A DNA stretch of 34,152 bases from Gonium pectorale (Eukaryota; Chlorophyta; Chlorophyceae; Chlamydomonadales; Volvocaceae), in the NCBI GenBank assembly GCA_001584585.1, contig LSYV01000088.1:20937-55088 (forward strand). The letters run 5' to 3'. The translations under genes were made by a program, and so were the position numbers. Shown here in pieces: positions 24,031-34,152 of the stretch. The notes beneath the pieces are model-generated. The model saw only the letters and a list, made by a program, of their open reading frames with translations, had not been told where the DNA came from and made no database searches. Every line of letters begins with the position of its first letter. The stretch's first letter is position 1.

Positions 24031-27000
24031 CTAGCGCTTCCTGGGCTTGGAGAGCTGTGGTGTCGCCACCGGCCCTGCGTCTATGGCCTTCACCACCGAC
24101 GGTGTCGCCGTAACTGCCATGCGCGGCCCGGCGGAGCCCATCTTATGAAAAGAAGATCCCTCTCCCTGCACCGCAGCCGTGCCCAGGCTGGCGACCACTG
24201 GCTGACTCGCGGCAGCGGCGGGGGCTGTTCCGAGGTAGCCGGCACCCACGGCATGAGCCCCAAGGTGGCCTGCGGGCTGGCCGCCGGGAGCAGCTGAAGC
24301 TGCCGCTTGGGGTGTTTTCGCACGCCTGCCGCCCGCCGGTAGCCCGGCAGGAACCGCCTCCGCCCGGGCTGCTGCTGAGGCGCCCCCGTTCGCCGGTGCA
24401 GGTGTGGCGGGCGAGTGTGCATCGGCGGGCGACTTTCGCTTCTTGGGTCTGGTGGGCTGCGTTCCCGTCACAGCCGCTGCTGGCACCGTGGCGGGAGAAG
24501 CGCCCTGGACCTCAGCCCTGTGCCTTGTGGGAGTGGCGGGCTGCGCTCCTGCTGCTGCCGCCGCCGACGCCATAGGAGTCTCAGCCGGTGGTTCCACTGC
24601 TGTGACTGGAGAGCATGCCGCCGCTGGCGGCCGCGCCATCGGCGTATAAGGCGGCCACGCCATGTCGGGTACCTGCTCCACCCTGCGCCACCCTGCCCCG
24701 GGCCCCTTCCGCAATAGCGCCGAGACGCCCAACCGGAGAGCCACGGGGACGGCCGACGCCTGTCTGGGACCGGATGCCGCGTTCATCGGCGCCTCCGCCA
24801 TGGGTTGTCCAGCAACAGCCGCCCGCTGCGAGTCATCCCGCTGCAACGCCTTCTTCCCTCCTGCCGAGCCCTTTCCCGGGCTGGACGCCGCCGCCGGCCA
24901 GCATGTGACGGAGCCGAAGACGGCTGGCGCGGCCGCTGCTGCAGGAGTCGGTGCGGGCACAGCAGCCGGCTGCGGCGATGCCCCGGGCTGCCTGTTGATC
25001 GGCGGAGGCGTGACGCGCAGTGTGGCCTCGCGTGCGGCTTTGCGCTTCTTGGCAGGCCGCGCCACCTCCTCCGAGCAGGATCGCCCGCTGCCGCCGCTGC
25101 TGGGGCTCATGGCAGCGCCAATGGTGTCGGGGATCCCGCTCGACTTACTGCGGCTCCTTGACCGCTTGCCGCCACCGGAGGTCTCGCAGCTTGCGGAGCC
25201 CATCCGGCAGCCCGAACTGCCGGCGCCGTGCGAGCTGTGGCCGCCGCTGGAGCTCTGATGCCTGCCGGAGCCGCTGCGGCCGCTCGCGGGGCCGCCGCTG
25301 CTGGAGCCGCCCCTGCTGGTGGAGCCGCCGCGTCCGACCGGGCTGTCCTTGCAGCCCGAATTGCCGCGGCGCAAGGCTCCACTGCCGCCTGAGCGGTGCC
25401 TACCAGCATTTGTAGCTGTTCCGGTGCCGCCGCTGCCGTGGCTCGTGCCGTTGCCGAGGCTGCCGCCGCTGGTGAGGTCCCCGCCGCTGGTGAGGCCGCC
25501 ATCGCTGCCGAGGCCGCCGCCGCTGGCAAGACTGCGGCCGCTGCTCGGTGCAGGTGTCGGCGGGCCCCGCCAGGCCTCCTGCAGCCGCCTCGCTGCCGCC
25601 ACCTTGGCGGCCTTCTTAGCGGCCTTGGCCGCCTCCGCCTCCCGCTCCGCCTTCCATCTCTCCTCGCGGCATGTTTGGAACTTTTCGCGGCGCTGCGGCT
25701 TTCGGTCAATGTAGCACCTCAACGACTCGAACACTGGCAGCAGGCGCCGCTGGCTCTGTCCTGCGCCCGCCTGCCCGTCCGCACCCTCCTGGTCCGCCGG
25801 CTGCTTGCTTGAGTCCCTGTGCAGGATGAGCCGCAGCCCATAGTCAATTCCCCTCCGACTGCTGAAGTGTTGGTGCCCGATAGCACCGGGCCAGGTGCCC
25901 GGAGCCACTGGGGCCGCCGCTGAAGCCGCCTGCTGCTGCTGCGTTGCTGTCGCCGGTCCCAGCGCCACGGCGGTGTCAGCGCTCTCATCTGAGTCACCGC
26001 TGTCGCTGCTGCTCTCGTACTCCGTAACACGGCCACCCTCCCAGTCCATGTCGGGCCCGTCTGATGCCTCGCTGTCCCCACCTCCCGAGTAATCACGGCT
26101 GCACGAGTCGCTGCGCCCGCCCAGGCTCTCGGTGGCCGCATCCTTCTGCCCAGCGGTCTCCGGCTGCTGTACGGTCGCCTCCACCTGCTGTCCCGCCGCC
26201 GCCGTTACTGTCGCTGCAGCCTCGAGCGGCTCCGCCGCCGCCGCCAATGCCTGGCCTGGTTGCGGCGGCACGGGCTCCAGCAGCGTGAGCTCCTTTTTGC
26301 TGATCATAAACAGACCGTAGCCGCTGAGGTGGCCGATCTTCTTGGCCTTGAGCACCGAGGTGACCCAGTGCCAGTCAATTAAGCTGTAGAAGCGCTGAGG
26401 AGGCAGGGAGGGGGGGAGGGGGTGGGGGAGAGCGACCCGACCCACAGCCAACCCGCTGCTCACAACCCCACACCCTTACCCACAGCCAATACGTCCGGGG
26501 TGGCGGTGGGCGGGCAAAGGTAACAATCTGATGCGTTAGTGACTGCATTCGCGCCCTCCACCTTCCATGTGAAACCCCCTCCCCTCAATTGTTCGTCTGC
26601 CCCATCCGGCCCCGACCCTCCTGCCCCCGTCCAACCGCCAGTGACGTCCCATGTTCATGTGTACCACGGAAACACGCTGCACGTACCATCGCCACCCCCC
26701 CCCTTCCAATTCCCGACTCGGGATACCCCGTTGCAAGGTTCGCCCGCGCCCGTCCACCCCTCCACTCTCATGCCGCGCCATACACCTGGTCTCAGCCGGT
26801 CCCTCCCAAGGCCCTTTGCAAAAGATCGCGGCCCCCCCTCACGTACGGCGCCGTACCTTGGTGTACATAATGAACGGCTTGCCCGGGTTGGCCAGCACCG
26901 CCAGCAGGAACAGCCGCCGCGCTTCGGCCAGAAGCGCCATGTTAGGGGCGGCGATGCGGAGCACGGGCATGCCCGCCAGCCAGGCGGCGCTGAGGGGAGC

Positions 27001-29759
27001 AGCGAGGAGGGGAGGGAGGAGGGCAGCGAGGGGAGGGATGGGATGGGATGGGATGGGAAGCGGAGGCCGGGAGGCCAGGAGCTTGGTCAGAGTGCGTGAG
27101 CGAAAGAGGCTCGTGCCGCTGGGGGTCCTCCAAATGTAGGAGTGCATACATGAAGATGGTCACGGGAGGGCGCTGGTGGTGGGGATTTGGCTGCATATTT
27201 GGTGCATGCGAGTCCAGGGCTGGATTGAAGGGGGCGAGGGAAGATCCTTGGGAGAGGGGAGAAGCACCAAAGCAGCCAGGCGTGGCGCGGCTGGCGCGGC
27301 TCGCTCGACTGCCATCGGCACCATGCCACCAACCCGGGCAGCCGGGCGATACCCTCAGGAGATACTCTCACATGAGGTGCTCGATCGAGGCCTACGGGGC
27401 CATGTGGCATCACCTCTGCACTCTGGGGCCTCAGCGCTAGCCCACACGAAGGCAGATAGTGCAGGTGGGCAGTCATAAGGTCGCGTGGCCGCAAAGCCCA
27501 AGTTTCACCAAAGCGCCCGCTGCCCCGCTCGCCCGCCGGTGTCCCACCGCTTGTGCCTACCTCCTATCAACGCCCGTCCCCCTGTTCGCGCCACTGCCCG
27601 CGCACACCCACGTGTCGTTGGCCATGTCAATCTGCCGCTGTCGCCGGGAGCTCACGGTTTTGTACCCCCCAAACAGGTGCTGGTTGCCGTCAACCTGGGC
27701 GGGAGGGAGGGATGCAAGCGCAATACAGCACAGTAGCAGGCAGCTTCCTGTGGAGACGTGCCGGTACGCAAAAGGAGGTACATGGCGGACACGTCAAACA
27801 GGCTCTGGCGCCGCACAGAGCACAGGCACCAACTCCTCGCCAGTGGCCACAGCCATCTGCCTGGTTGGCGCAACCCGCACAGCAACTTAGCCCAGATCCG
27901 AACCCCTGGCGCCGCACCCCAGGCCCTGCAGCCCCGCACCTTCCAAACCTCCACACTAGCCAACCCTTGGTCATCCCCTTCCCCCAACACACACACACAC
28001 ACGCAAGTCGTATGCGTTTTCCTTTTCAACACACGCACGCTTCGTGGGCTGCCGGCTACGATGCTTCTTGCTCGCTTGGCTGATAGTAAGTGCCCACACG
28101 CTGTTACGCCTCAATGAAACTCATGCGCCCCGACCTGCATGACGGCTCCAAACGGCCAGCCCTCCTTGTGCGGGCTCCCGAACGGCCTCAGCATGCTCAC
28201 GTCCACCGGTGCCATCCAGCGCCCCGGCAGCGAGCGCGCCTCGCACAGGAAGTGCGGCCCCTGTGTGGAGCCCCACTTCAATAGTTCCACCTGCAGCTCC
28301 TCCGCGACCTCCAGCCGCTCCTTGGCGGCGTGCACAGCCGGGCAGCGGTCTGCCAACGCATGCACCGCATCCGCGCCCGCCCTGACGTGGCCAACGGCAC
28401 CCCTGGGCAGGCACGGGGCAGTGTGGAGAAACGTAGGAGGGGCGCATTGGTTCACGTACATTCAGTCCCTGGGGAACAGACCGAGAAGACTCGACGGGGC
28501 GGGGTTGGGTTCGGGAGAAGGGGAAGGAAGGATAGTTCCAAGCGCCACCAGCAACCATCTTGGCTCGCGCAGGCAATCCCGTGGCGGGGGGCGCACTTCG
28601 CCGGCCCGGCCCCCCTGCAAGCAGAGCGCCAAGCTCATGTGACGGGTGCGATGCGGCATGCCGTTGGCACTTTGCAACGCCACGGCTGGGGACCCTGCGA
28701 GGCGTCACGATGCCGCCTGCTAGCCAACCTGACCTCCCGCCCCTCGCCTCCCCACCACACTCCACCCCACCCGGCCCCACCACCCCACCCCTTACCCATT
28801 GCGGCCCACTTGTTCGTTCAGGTCCCCCTCCGCCGCCCAGTACTCTCGCCCCGTGTAGGCAATCCAGTTCCTCAGCACGCTCTCCACGGTCGACGGCAGC
28901 CCGTCCACCAGCTGCTGCTCCAGGCCCGTGGGGGCGCGGTACGAGGCCGGCTCCCCACGGGCGGGCGGCGCAGTCCTGGCGGCGGCGCCAGCGGCAGCAG
29001 CGGTGTCGGCACCGGCAGCGCCGCCCGAGGATTCGGCAGGTACGAGTCCTGTTGCGGCGCCCCTGCCTGCATTGCTCTCCTGGCAGTAGGCAGTCCACAC
29101 CTGCAGCACGGGGCCAGCAAGCAGGTAGCGGCAGCAGAGGAGGAGGGCTAAGCGCAACGGAAGCACAGACCCACACCAGCGCGATGAGGGTGATGTATGT
29201 GTGCCGCGGTGGCGCATTCCCATGCACGCCACAGCACACAGATACTTGTGTCCTGGAACTCTACGCCGCTGACGGCGTCGTCTTGGAAGTGTAAGCATGT
29301 GCGGCCAAGGCGCCGCGCGCGGCGCAGGGTCGCTGGGGTGCAGGGGTGCGCGGTCGGCTCGGCTGGTACTGACCGCCCTGTCAGGGCACGCGCGGCACCG
29401 CGGGTACAGCGCCTTCATGCTGCTGTACACCAGGTGACCGGCGCCGCAGCAGCAGATCCAGAACTCTGCGGGAGGGGGTTCGAGATGTGGGCAGACGATG
29501 TGGGTGCAAGGTCAGGACGGGACTTCCGGGAGGTATCCAGGTCACGAGGTGCGAGCCCGGTGACCCCGCGCCTTTCGCAGTGTAGGGTCAACATCGCTCA
29601 CGCCCTCTTGAAAGCGGACGTACGCTTGGTTCCGTCCCAGCCGCGGTTCCCATGGGGCGCTGGTTGGCGCAGCCGCACGTTAACGTCGGTCGCCAAATTC
29701 CGGTGCAGATGCTCGGCATAGCTTCTCTTCTCTCCATCTATGTATATTGATTTCGGCAT
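24031..29759 (-). CDS. Unnamed protein: treble-clef-like zinc finger, Vsr/DUF559-like endonuclease fold, long low-complexity tail
   Basis: Seven in-phase exons: 29759-29624, 29465-29374, 29100-28796, 28402-28135, 27694-27606, 26989-26857 and 26394-24031 (TAG), about 1128 aa starting MPKSIYIDGEKRSYAEH. Residues 46-72 form a compact zinc site: FWICCCGAGH (Cys50-52, His56) and CRAC (Cys69, Cys72), resembling treble-clef zinc ribbons. Residues about 205-309 fit the core of Vsr/DUF559-type PD-(D/E)XK nucleases: an acidic helix (ERLEVAEELQVELLKWG), APVDVSM (Asp245), AVMQVDGNQH (Gln267, Asp269, His273), then RQRQIDMANDTW and AGMPVLRI. In these nucleases the position of Gln267 is normally Glu, so activity is uncertain. 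The next segment, FYSLIDWHWVTSVLK…GHLSGYGLFMI, I do not recognise. From about residue 390 the chain is Ala/Gly/Ser-rich, with a charged helix (EERWKAEREAEAAKAAKKAAK), Ser-Gly repeats and basic clusters (KKRK, final KPRKR) that could be nuclear signals. The fold assignment is my pattern reading. Exon 4 uses a weak donor (GTCGGG). Confidence 0.65.
27035..27058. repeat. (GGGAT)n microsatellite in an intron
   Basis: Nearly five tandem GGGAT units within the intron between exons 5 and 6 of the zinc-finger/nuclease-like gene. Confidence 0.9.
27987..28002. repeat. (AC)n microsatellite in an intron
   Basis: Eight AC units within the intron between exons 4 and 5 of the zinc-finger/nuclease-like gene. 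Confidence 0.9.
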
Positions 29760-30997
29760 GGCGGCATCCGCAGCCGGCGAGCAAGCGCTCGGCGGGAAAC
29801 TCGGAAATGGCGCGCTTCAAGTGTGCGCCGCTGGTGCGCCGAGTAGAGTATTAGGGAAGACAGGCCGCAACGTCAAGATGTGGGAGGCCATGGCCGTCGC
29901 TGGAACGGAGCGGGGACCAACCACGGGGGCAACCGCTACAGTACCGGTGCAATACATTGAAATGCTCCCTCTCAATCTTCGAACAAGACAGCGATTTCTG
30001 ATCTAAAGGTTGCACTCTAATGGCTAAGATGAACGGAGCCTGACGTAGGAGTTGTAAATTTCGCAGTGTAGCATCTTACCGTCACACGATGTGGCTACTA
30101 CTCCAGTATGCGTGTATCCATCATGGCTCAACCCCTTCCCCCTCATGCCAAAAATGGCCCCTCTGAAAATGGCCCCTTGAGGCCCGCAATACCAGCATTA
30201 GAGATTGAGCACCCGCACGCGTAGTACACTCCGCACACTCCACACCTCAACTAGTCAGCACACGAACCCCACGCAGGAGCCCCAAGCTGGCGCCATCAGC
30301 CGCGTACCACCACATACGATGCTTTGTAACCTCCGAAGGACAAAACCCTAACGATGACCATGCTTGAAACGTTTTGGATTTGCACGCTTTACATGAATAC
30401 GGGCTCTGGTCATTACTGGGGTTGGTCGCAAACAAGAGAAACCTACACAGAAAGAGGGAGGTCGCAAATAGGCTGTCCAGCGAGTCCGGGGAGCGTGTCC
30501 AGCAGATGCTAATAACGTGAGGTGGGACGGGGCGCAAAGTATGTGCAGGGAAATGCTGTCAACCCCGCATTGCCCGCACGACACACGCATGAAGCCCGTA
30601 CGTGCACCGCCGCGCACGCTTCTGTGAGGCCCACAGAATGCTATGGACGCACCAGCTTGTCGCCAACATTATTCATCGATATCACCACTACATTCCTCAG
30701 AGTTGGTGAGCCAACGCGGCCTCTGGGAAGATGCAAGTGCGGGTCGCTTTCAGGAGGGGCGACCCGTGGGTCTGCACACGTAGGCATGTCGAAGCTGCAT
30801 CCCCTCCGCCCTCTGCTCCGCAAGGCCACGTATCGGTAAGGGCTGTGACAATGTATCATGGACGAAGTGTTACGAGCTTGCGCAGGCTCTTTATGAACTG
30901 GTCATGCCCGGAAAGCCGTACCGAAAAGCGCGCTGCAACGACGGCTCTTGTTATCGACCACATGTCGGAGAATCGACGTCTTTCCAAGCTAGTAGCT
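29760..30997. promoter_or_regulatory. Divergent promoter region between the nuclease-like gene and the alpha-amylase
   Basis: About 1.24 kb separates the two predicted start codons, which point away from each other, so this must hold both 5' UTRs and promoters unless the amylase has an unseen 5' exon. I see no convincing TATA box. It is less GC-rich than the flanking exons. A short direct repeat lies inside it. Confidence 0.45.
30151..30177 (+). repeat. Short direct repeat AAAATGGCCCCT x2
   Basis: The 12-base word occurs at 30151-30162 and 30166-30177, a 15-base step (about one and a half helical turns). It sits in the divergent intergenic region; any regulatory role is speculative. Confidence 0.6.
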
Positions 30998-33900
30998 ATG
31001 ATGCTATCATCACTATCGTGTTTGTCGCGGACTCGCGCAGTGAAACAGCAGCTTACGCCAGCGCGTCCTGCAACGCACCGTCCTGGCGGCGCAGCAGACC
31101 GGCGGCTAGCACGCGGGCAGGCTCGAGCGGTGCACGCCGGCGACGGCTGGCCGCTGCGGTGGCGCAGCTGCGGAGCTGCCTCCCCGGGGCACCAGCGGCT
31201 GCAGCGGCGCAGTCTGACGCAGGCTGCTGCCCAAGAGGTCGGCGGGGCGGCTGATGTGGAGGCTGTGCAGCGGCGGCGGCATGGCTACAAGGAGGCCCTG
31301 ATGCTGCAGGGTGCGTGCGCGTGGCTGGGCGGGGCGAAAACGTGTGACTCAACGCGTCAGGCTCCTCCCCCTGTGCCGAAACCGACCCGCCAGACCCGCC
31401 CCGTTACGCAGCCTTCGCATGGGACTCGTGCCACAAGGGCAACTGGTACGACACGGTGCGAGCGGCCATACCCGCCATGCAGGTGGGCAGGAGGCGGGGG
31501 CGGCCGGGTTGCGCGGGCCGAGCGCCCAGCGCTGAGGTGACTGTGGGCGTGTGGCAGGTTGGGGCTTGGGGAGCACTGGTCGGGCATCGTGCTGCTGCGT
31601 GGGTCCTCGTATCCATGCCGCGTGGCTGCGTGCTATCCTCGCCATCCCGTCTCAAGCCCAAGCTTACTGCTTACTGCTCCCCACTGACCTCTTGCCCTTC
31701 TGCTTCGCCGCCGTAGGAAGTGGGCTTCACGCACGTGTGGCTGCCGCCCCCTTCGCAGAGCGTCTCCCCGCAGGTGGGCCGCCCCGGGCGGGGGGCAGGA
31801 GCGGGGTGGCCCGTCGAAGGATGCGTGTTGACCCGGAGTGGGGTGGTGGGCGCTGCCGCAAACAAGCAGGAACCGCAATGCACCCGAGCGGAGAGCCAGG
31901 CCCAACACTGGGATGCCTGGCGGCCGGTGGCCGCTGCTGATACGCCACGGTGGTACGGACGTTGTGCAGCCTCTCGTGGCCCGGCAGGGGGTAGTGTTGC
32001 CAGCGTGAGCCATGCCGCGGCCTACCTCCGGCCGGGCTCTCGTCCTTGGGCTGGCTTTAGCCCCGCCTTCCGCCGGCTGCGTCGCACTCCCGCGCCCGCT
32101 CCGACCTCCAAGACGTGCCCACATGCGCCGCACAGGGCTACATGCCGGGGCAGCTGTACAACCTGAACACCAAGTACGGCAGCAAGGAGCAGCTGCTGCG
32201 GCTGACGTCGGCGCTGCGCGATGCGGGCATTCTGCCGATGGCGGACATTGTCATTAACCACCGGTGAGCTGCTGCCTGCCTGCCGGCTTTGCAGGAGGCT
32301 TGAGGCAGAGGGCGTCAGTAGGTTTGGCAAAGCTATAGGATAGACAAAAGCGCCTTTACGTGCCCCAAGCTGCTACCGGCAAGGCAGTCGCTTGGGGTCC
32401 AGGTGCAGGAAGAGCATGCCGCATGGGGATGGGCGCGTTACATCAGTGCCGGGCGCACGAGAGACGCCTTTAGGTGCCGGCGGGACCCTGGCAGCATCTG
32501 AGGATGGCCTGCGCAGATTGAATGATGGGCAGGCCCGGCCCCTTAAGCAATACAGCCCAGCCCCTTCCAACCCTGCGTGCCACCGAGCATGTTGCCATCC
32601 TGGCGGCCCCACCCCCGGCCCGTGCAGCGCCGCGGACGAGGTGGGGCCTGGCGGGGTGTACAACCGCTACCGGGACGACGTGGACCACCAGGTGGGTGGG
32701 TGGGCGAGGGGGAACTGGGGAGGGGGGCAAAGGGGGAGTACGGGAGGGGGCCAGGCCAGGGCCGGCAGTATAGGGTTAGCGCGACGCAGGCACCTGAGGC
32801 GCGGAAAAGGCAGTGGGGGCGGGCGAAGCCGGGTCTGGTGTGAGCCTTCTTAGCGAGGAAGGCTTTATTTGAGGCTTTGGTCCTGGTCGTGAGAGCCACG
32901 CGTGCCTGGTCCCGGGTGGCCGACTCCGCGAACCCCCTCCGCGGCCCACGCAGGGCCGCCGCATCGACTGGGGCCGCTGGGCCATTACCTGCGATGACCC
33001 GCAGTACCACGGAACGGGGCACCCGGACACTGGTGCGTCCAACCCTGCTGTGCGGGGCGGGGCTGCGCGCAGGGTCATGGCAAGGGTCCATGGATGCAGA
33101 ACCGCCGTGCCGTTGGCCCTTCATCAATAAAAAGCGTGTGCACTCTTCTTCGGTACTAGGCTACTGGCCCCACACGGCCGCCATAGCTCCCACTAGCCGC
33201 TGGTGGATCCCACACGCCGCCTCCCAAACCGTGCAGGCGCCGACTACGGCCCCTCGCCCGACCTCGACCATGCCAATCCGGAGCTGCGCGCTGCCCTAAA
33301 GGAGTGGCTGGGCTGGCTGCAGCGTGACTTCGGTTTCGCGGGCTGGAGGTTCGACTTCTCGCGAGGGTGAGTTGGATGACTTGGGGGGTGCACAGTTGCA
33401 GCGATGGAAGGATGGATTTCATTCTTACTGGCGAGGGGGGGGGGGTCGGGGTCGCCGAGCTGGGCCGAGCCGGGCGCGGGTCGCCTGCACGACAGGATGC
33501 CCTCCCCTACCCTGGAAAGAGGCTCTCTGAAAACTTGATTGAGAGAAGTGAGAATGAGCTGGCTTTCACACGCACGTGCGCCCCCTGCATCAACTCTGCC
33601 TCCGTCTCGCCACCCTGCTTCACCTTGCGTTTTCGCTCCGTACCACCCCGCCCTCCTGTGTGCCCCCAGATACGCTGCTCGCTTCGTGACCGAGTACGTG
33701 GACGCCACCACCGGCCCCGACTCCCTCAACGTGGGCGAGTTCTGGGTGGACCTGCAATGGAGCGGCTCGCACCTCGAGTACAACCAGGATGCGGCTAGGC
33801 AGCGATTGTGCGATCGGATACGGGCGAACGGGGAGAGGTACGAGGCGCAACGTCGGCGGGGTACTGCGCAAGCGTAGGGAGGACGGAAGGTGCAGCAAGA

Positions 33901-34152
33901 GAGGTGCGCTGTGCCTGTGTCGCTGTGTTACAGACCCGAATAAACTCCTTTGTGCGCGCATGCAGGTCGTGCGCCTTCGACTTTCCCACCAAAGGGCTGC
34001 TGCAGGAGGCGGTCAAGCACACGCAGTACGACCGGCTTCGGGACGGGCAGGGCAAGGCGCCCGGCCTGCTTGGCTGGTGGCCCGGCAAGGCGGTGACGTT
34101 TGTGGAGAACCACGACACGGGCAGCACGCAGCAGCACTGGCCCTTCCCCAGC
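30998..34152 (+). CDS. Alpha-amylase, plant-type GH13 (3' end beyond window)
   Basis: Nine in-phase exons: 30998-31310, 31412-31482, 31717-31773, 32136-32263, 32628-32691, 32954-33032, 33237-33366, 33670-33837 and 33966-34152 (continuing), 399 codons seen. The product cleaves internal alpha-1,4 bonds of starch (EC 3.2.1.1). The barrel starts at EALMLQAFAWDS and continues [14 protein letters not shown], then [10 protein letters not shown]. All four GH13 signature regions are present: DIVINHR (Asp184, His189), [10 protein letters not shown] with nucleophile Asp277, NVGEFW with acid/base Glu304, and FVENHDTGS with Asp387. The spacing and wording match plant alpha-amylases rather than bacterial or animal ones. 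The first exon is the weakest part: the ATG pair at 30998/31001 gives [15 protein letters not shown], rich in Ser/Arg like a plastid transit peptide, but an in-frame ATG at 30965 is also possible and the stretch before EALMLQ is not conserved. The C-terminal beta-sheet domain lies past the window edge. Confidence 0.93.

Noticed and set aside
23587..24297. 236-codon plus-strand open frame
   Set aside because: It overlaps the end of the nuclease-like gene antisense, has no recognisable motif and is Cys/Gly/Arg-rich like other shadows.
28121..29239. 372-codon minus-strand open frame
   Set aside because: It crosses predicted introns and uses a different phase from the exons that keep the nuclease-like motifs; it is a composition artefact.
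29740..30006. 88-codon plus-strand frame near the divergent region
   Set aside because: It overlaps the start of the minus-strand gene, has no family similarity and no splice support.
1..34152. CRISPR arrays, rRNA, tRNA, bacterial operons
   Set aside because: I saw no regularly spaced identical repeats, no convincing tRNA cloverleaf or B-box context and no rRNA sequence; gene structure is eukaryotic throughout.

Overview
The window reads as nuclear DNA from a volvocine-type green alga (Chlamydomonas/Volvox relatives). It is GC-rich, and its genes are split into many short exons by GT-AG introns, often with GTGAGT- or GTGCGT-type donors and GCAG acceptors. Its proteins carry long Ala/Gly/Ser-rich inserts, and TGTAA poly(A)-type signals occur downstream of several stop codons. 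I assembled five gene models by hand. In each, all splice junctions used keep the reading frame, and in the conserved genes the joined exons rebuild family motifs across the junctions. Species assignment is inference.

Layout. 1-2760: no recognisable gene; an old, diverged repeat field. 2761-4023: no clear gene, possibly the 5' part of the next one. 4024-10426 (+): a leucine-rich-repeat protein with an F-box-like start and very large low-complexity inserts. 10427-12480: convergent 3' ends, no gene seen. 14512-12481 (-): a protein with two C2H2-like zinc fingers followed by a Nudix hydrolase domain, including a probable GC-AG intron. 21660-14990 (-): a complete DNA topoisomerase III (TOP3-alpha type), 18 exons, about 1058 aa, ending in GRF and CCHC zinc motifs. 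21661-24030: no gene seen. 29759-24031 (-): a seven-exon gene for about 1128 aa that I could not name. It combines a treble-clef-like zinc finger, a Vsr/DUF559-like PD-(D/E)XK endonuclease fold whose usual catalytic Glu appears to be Gln, and a very long low-complexity tail. 30998-34152 (+, runs off the window): a plant-type GH13 alpha-amylase, divergent from the previous gene.

The genes do not form an obvious pathway; this looks like ordinary nuclear gene order. TOP3 would act in the nucleus (or an organelle) resolving recombination intermediates. The amylase may be plastidial or cytosolic. The Nudix and LRR proteins have unknown targets. The least described item is the zinc finger plus nuclease-like gene at 24031-29759.
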